Below, piece by piece: positions 4,973 through 5,017 of a DNA stretch of 5,017 bases. Origin of the DNA: Bacillota bacterium (lineage in GTDB: Bacteria; Bacillota; Clostridia; Oscillospirales; JAKOTC01); NCBI GenBank assembly GCA_029776465.1, contig JAKOTC010000115.1, forward strand, positions 1 through 5,017, given 5' to 3'. The stretch's first letter is position 1. Each line of letters begins with the position of its first letter. The notes below the pieces were generated by a model. That model made no database searches and had not been told where the DNA came from. It saw only the letters and a list, made by a program, of their open reading frames with translations. The position numbers and the translations under genes were made by a program.

Positions 4973-5017
4973 ATGAGCAAGAGGAAATGGACAAACATCC
5001 GAGCGCTCGAAGGACTA
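4973..5017 (+). CDS. 5' end of an ORF cut by the window edge; possibly IS3-type transposase OrfA
   Basis: Only the first 15 codons are visible: MSKRKWTNIRALEGL, open at the right edge. The start has AGGGGG (4960-4965) with a 7-nt spacer. The basic start followed by W and a short helix resembles, from memory, the N terminus of small helix-turn-helix OrfA proteins of clostridial IS3-family elements. Fifteen residues are too few to be sure. The hairpin over its ribosome binding site is compatible with an insertion-sequence end, where shielding the transposase gene from outside transcription is known. No terminal inverted repeat or target duplication can be tested in this window. Confidence 0.35.
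   Translation, partial: MSKRKWTNIRALEGL

Noticed and set aside
4027..4998. A 323-codon open frame on the - strand opposite trpB
   Set aside because: It is antisense to a well-supported trpB, has no recognisable domain, and its composition follows the codon pattern of the + strand gene. It is a shadow frame.

Overview
The window looks like chromosomal DNA from a low-to-mid GC Firmicute, most likely an anaerobic clostridium (Clostridia/Oscillospirales type). The basis is strong AGGAG-type ribosome binding sites, sigma-A promoters with extended -10 boxes, compact intrinsic terminators, and above all a T-box riboswitch. The assignment to Clostridia is inference from style and protein resemblance, not from a search. 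All recognisable genes lie on the + strand.

Layout. (1) Positions 1-30 are the terminator of a gene outside the window. (2) Positions 31-2293 are a pseudouridine-degradation operon: a promoter, a perfect inverted repeat in the 5' UTR, psuK (pseudouridine kinase fused to an N-terminal winged helix-turn-helix) and psuG (pseudouridine-5'-phosphate glycosidase) overlapping by 7 nt, closed by a terminator. PsuK phosphorylates pseudouridine and PsuG splits the product into uracil and ribose 5-phosphate. (3) Positions 2292-3180 are a monocistronic metal-dependent amidohydrolase of unknown substrate, with a near-consensus promoter and no obvious terminator of its own. (4) Positions 3199-4854 are a tryptophan-responsive unit: a sigma-A promoter, a perfect 9-bp palindrome on the predicted transcription start, a complete T-box leader with specifier codon TGG (Trp), a possible 28-codon small ORF containing two Trp codons whose end overlaps the next start, and trpB (tryptophan synthase beta chain) with no trpA beside it in the window. 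(5) Positions 4930-5017 are a perfect 13-bp hairpin whose 3' arm contains the ribosome binding site of an ORF cut by the window edge, possibly the first gene of an insertion sequence.

How it works together. The psu genes recycle modified nucleosides from RNA turnover; the kinase's DNA-binding domain and the inverted repeat behind the promoter suggest autoregulation. The trpB unit is the most interesting region. It appears to carry up to three stacked control points: a DNA operator candidate at the promoter, T-box antitermination by uncharged tRNA-Trp, and possible translational coupling to a Trp-containing small ORF. A lone trpB under Trp control fits salvage of indole (with serine) to tryptophan, or pairing with a distant trpA. 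No known CRISPR array, rRNA or tRNA gene is visible.
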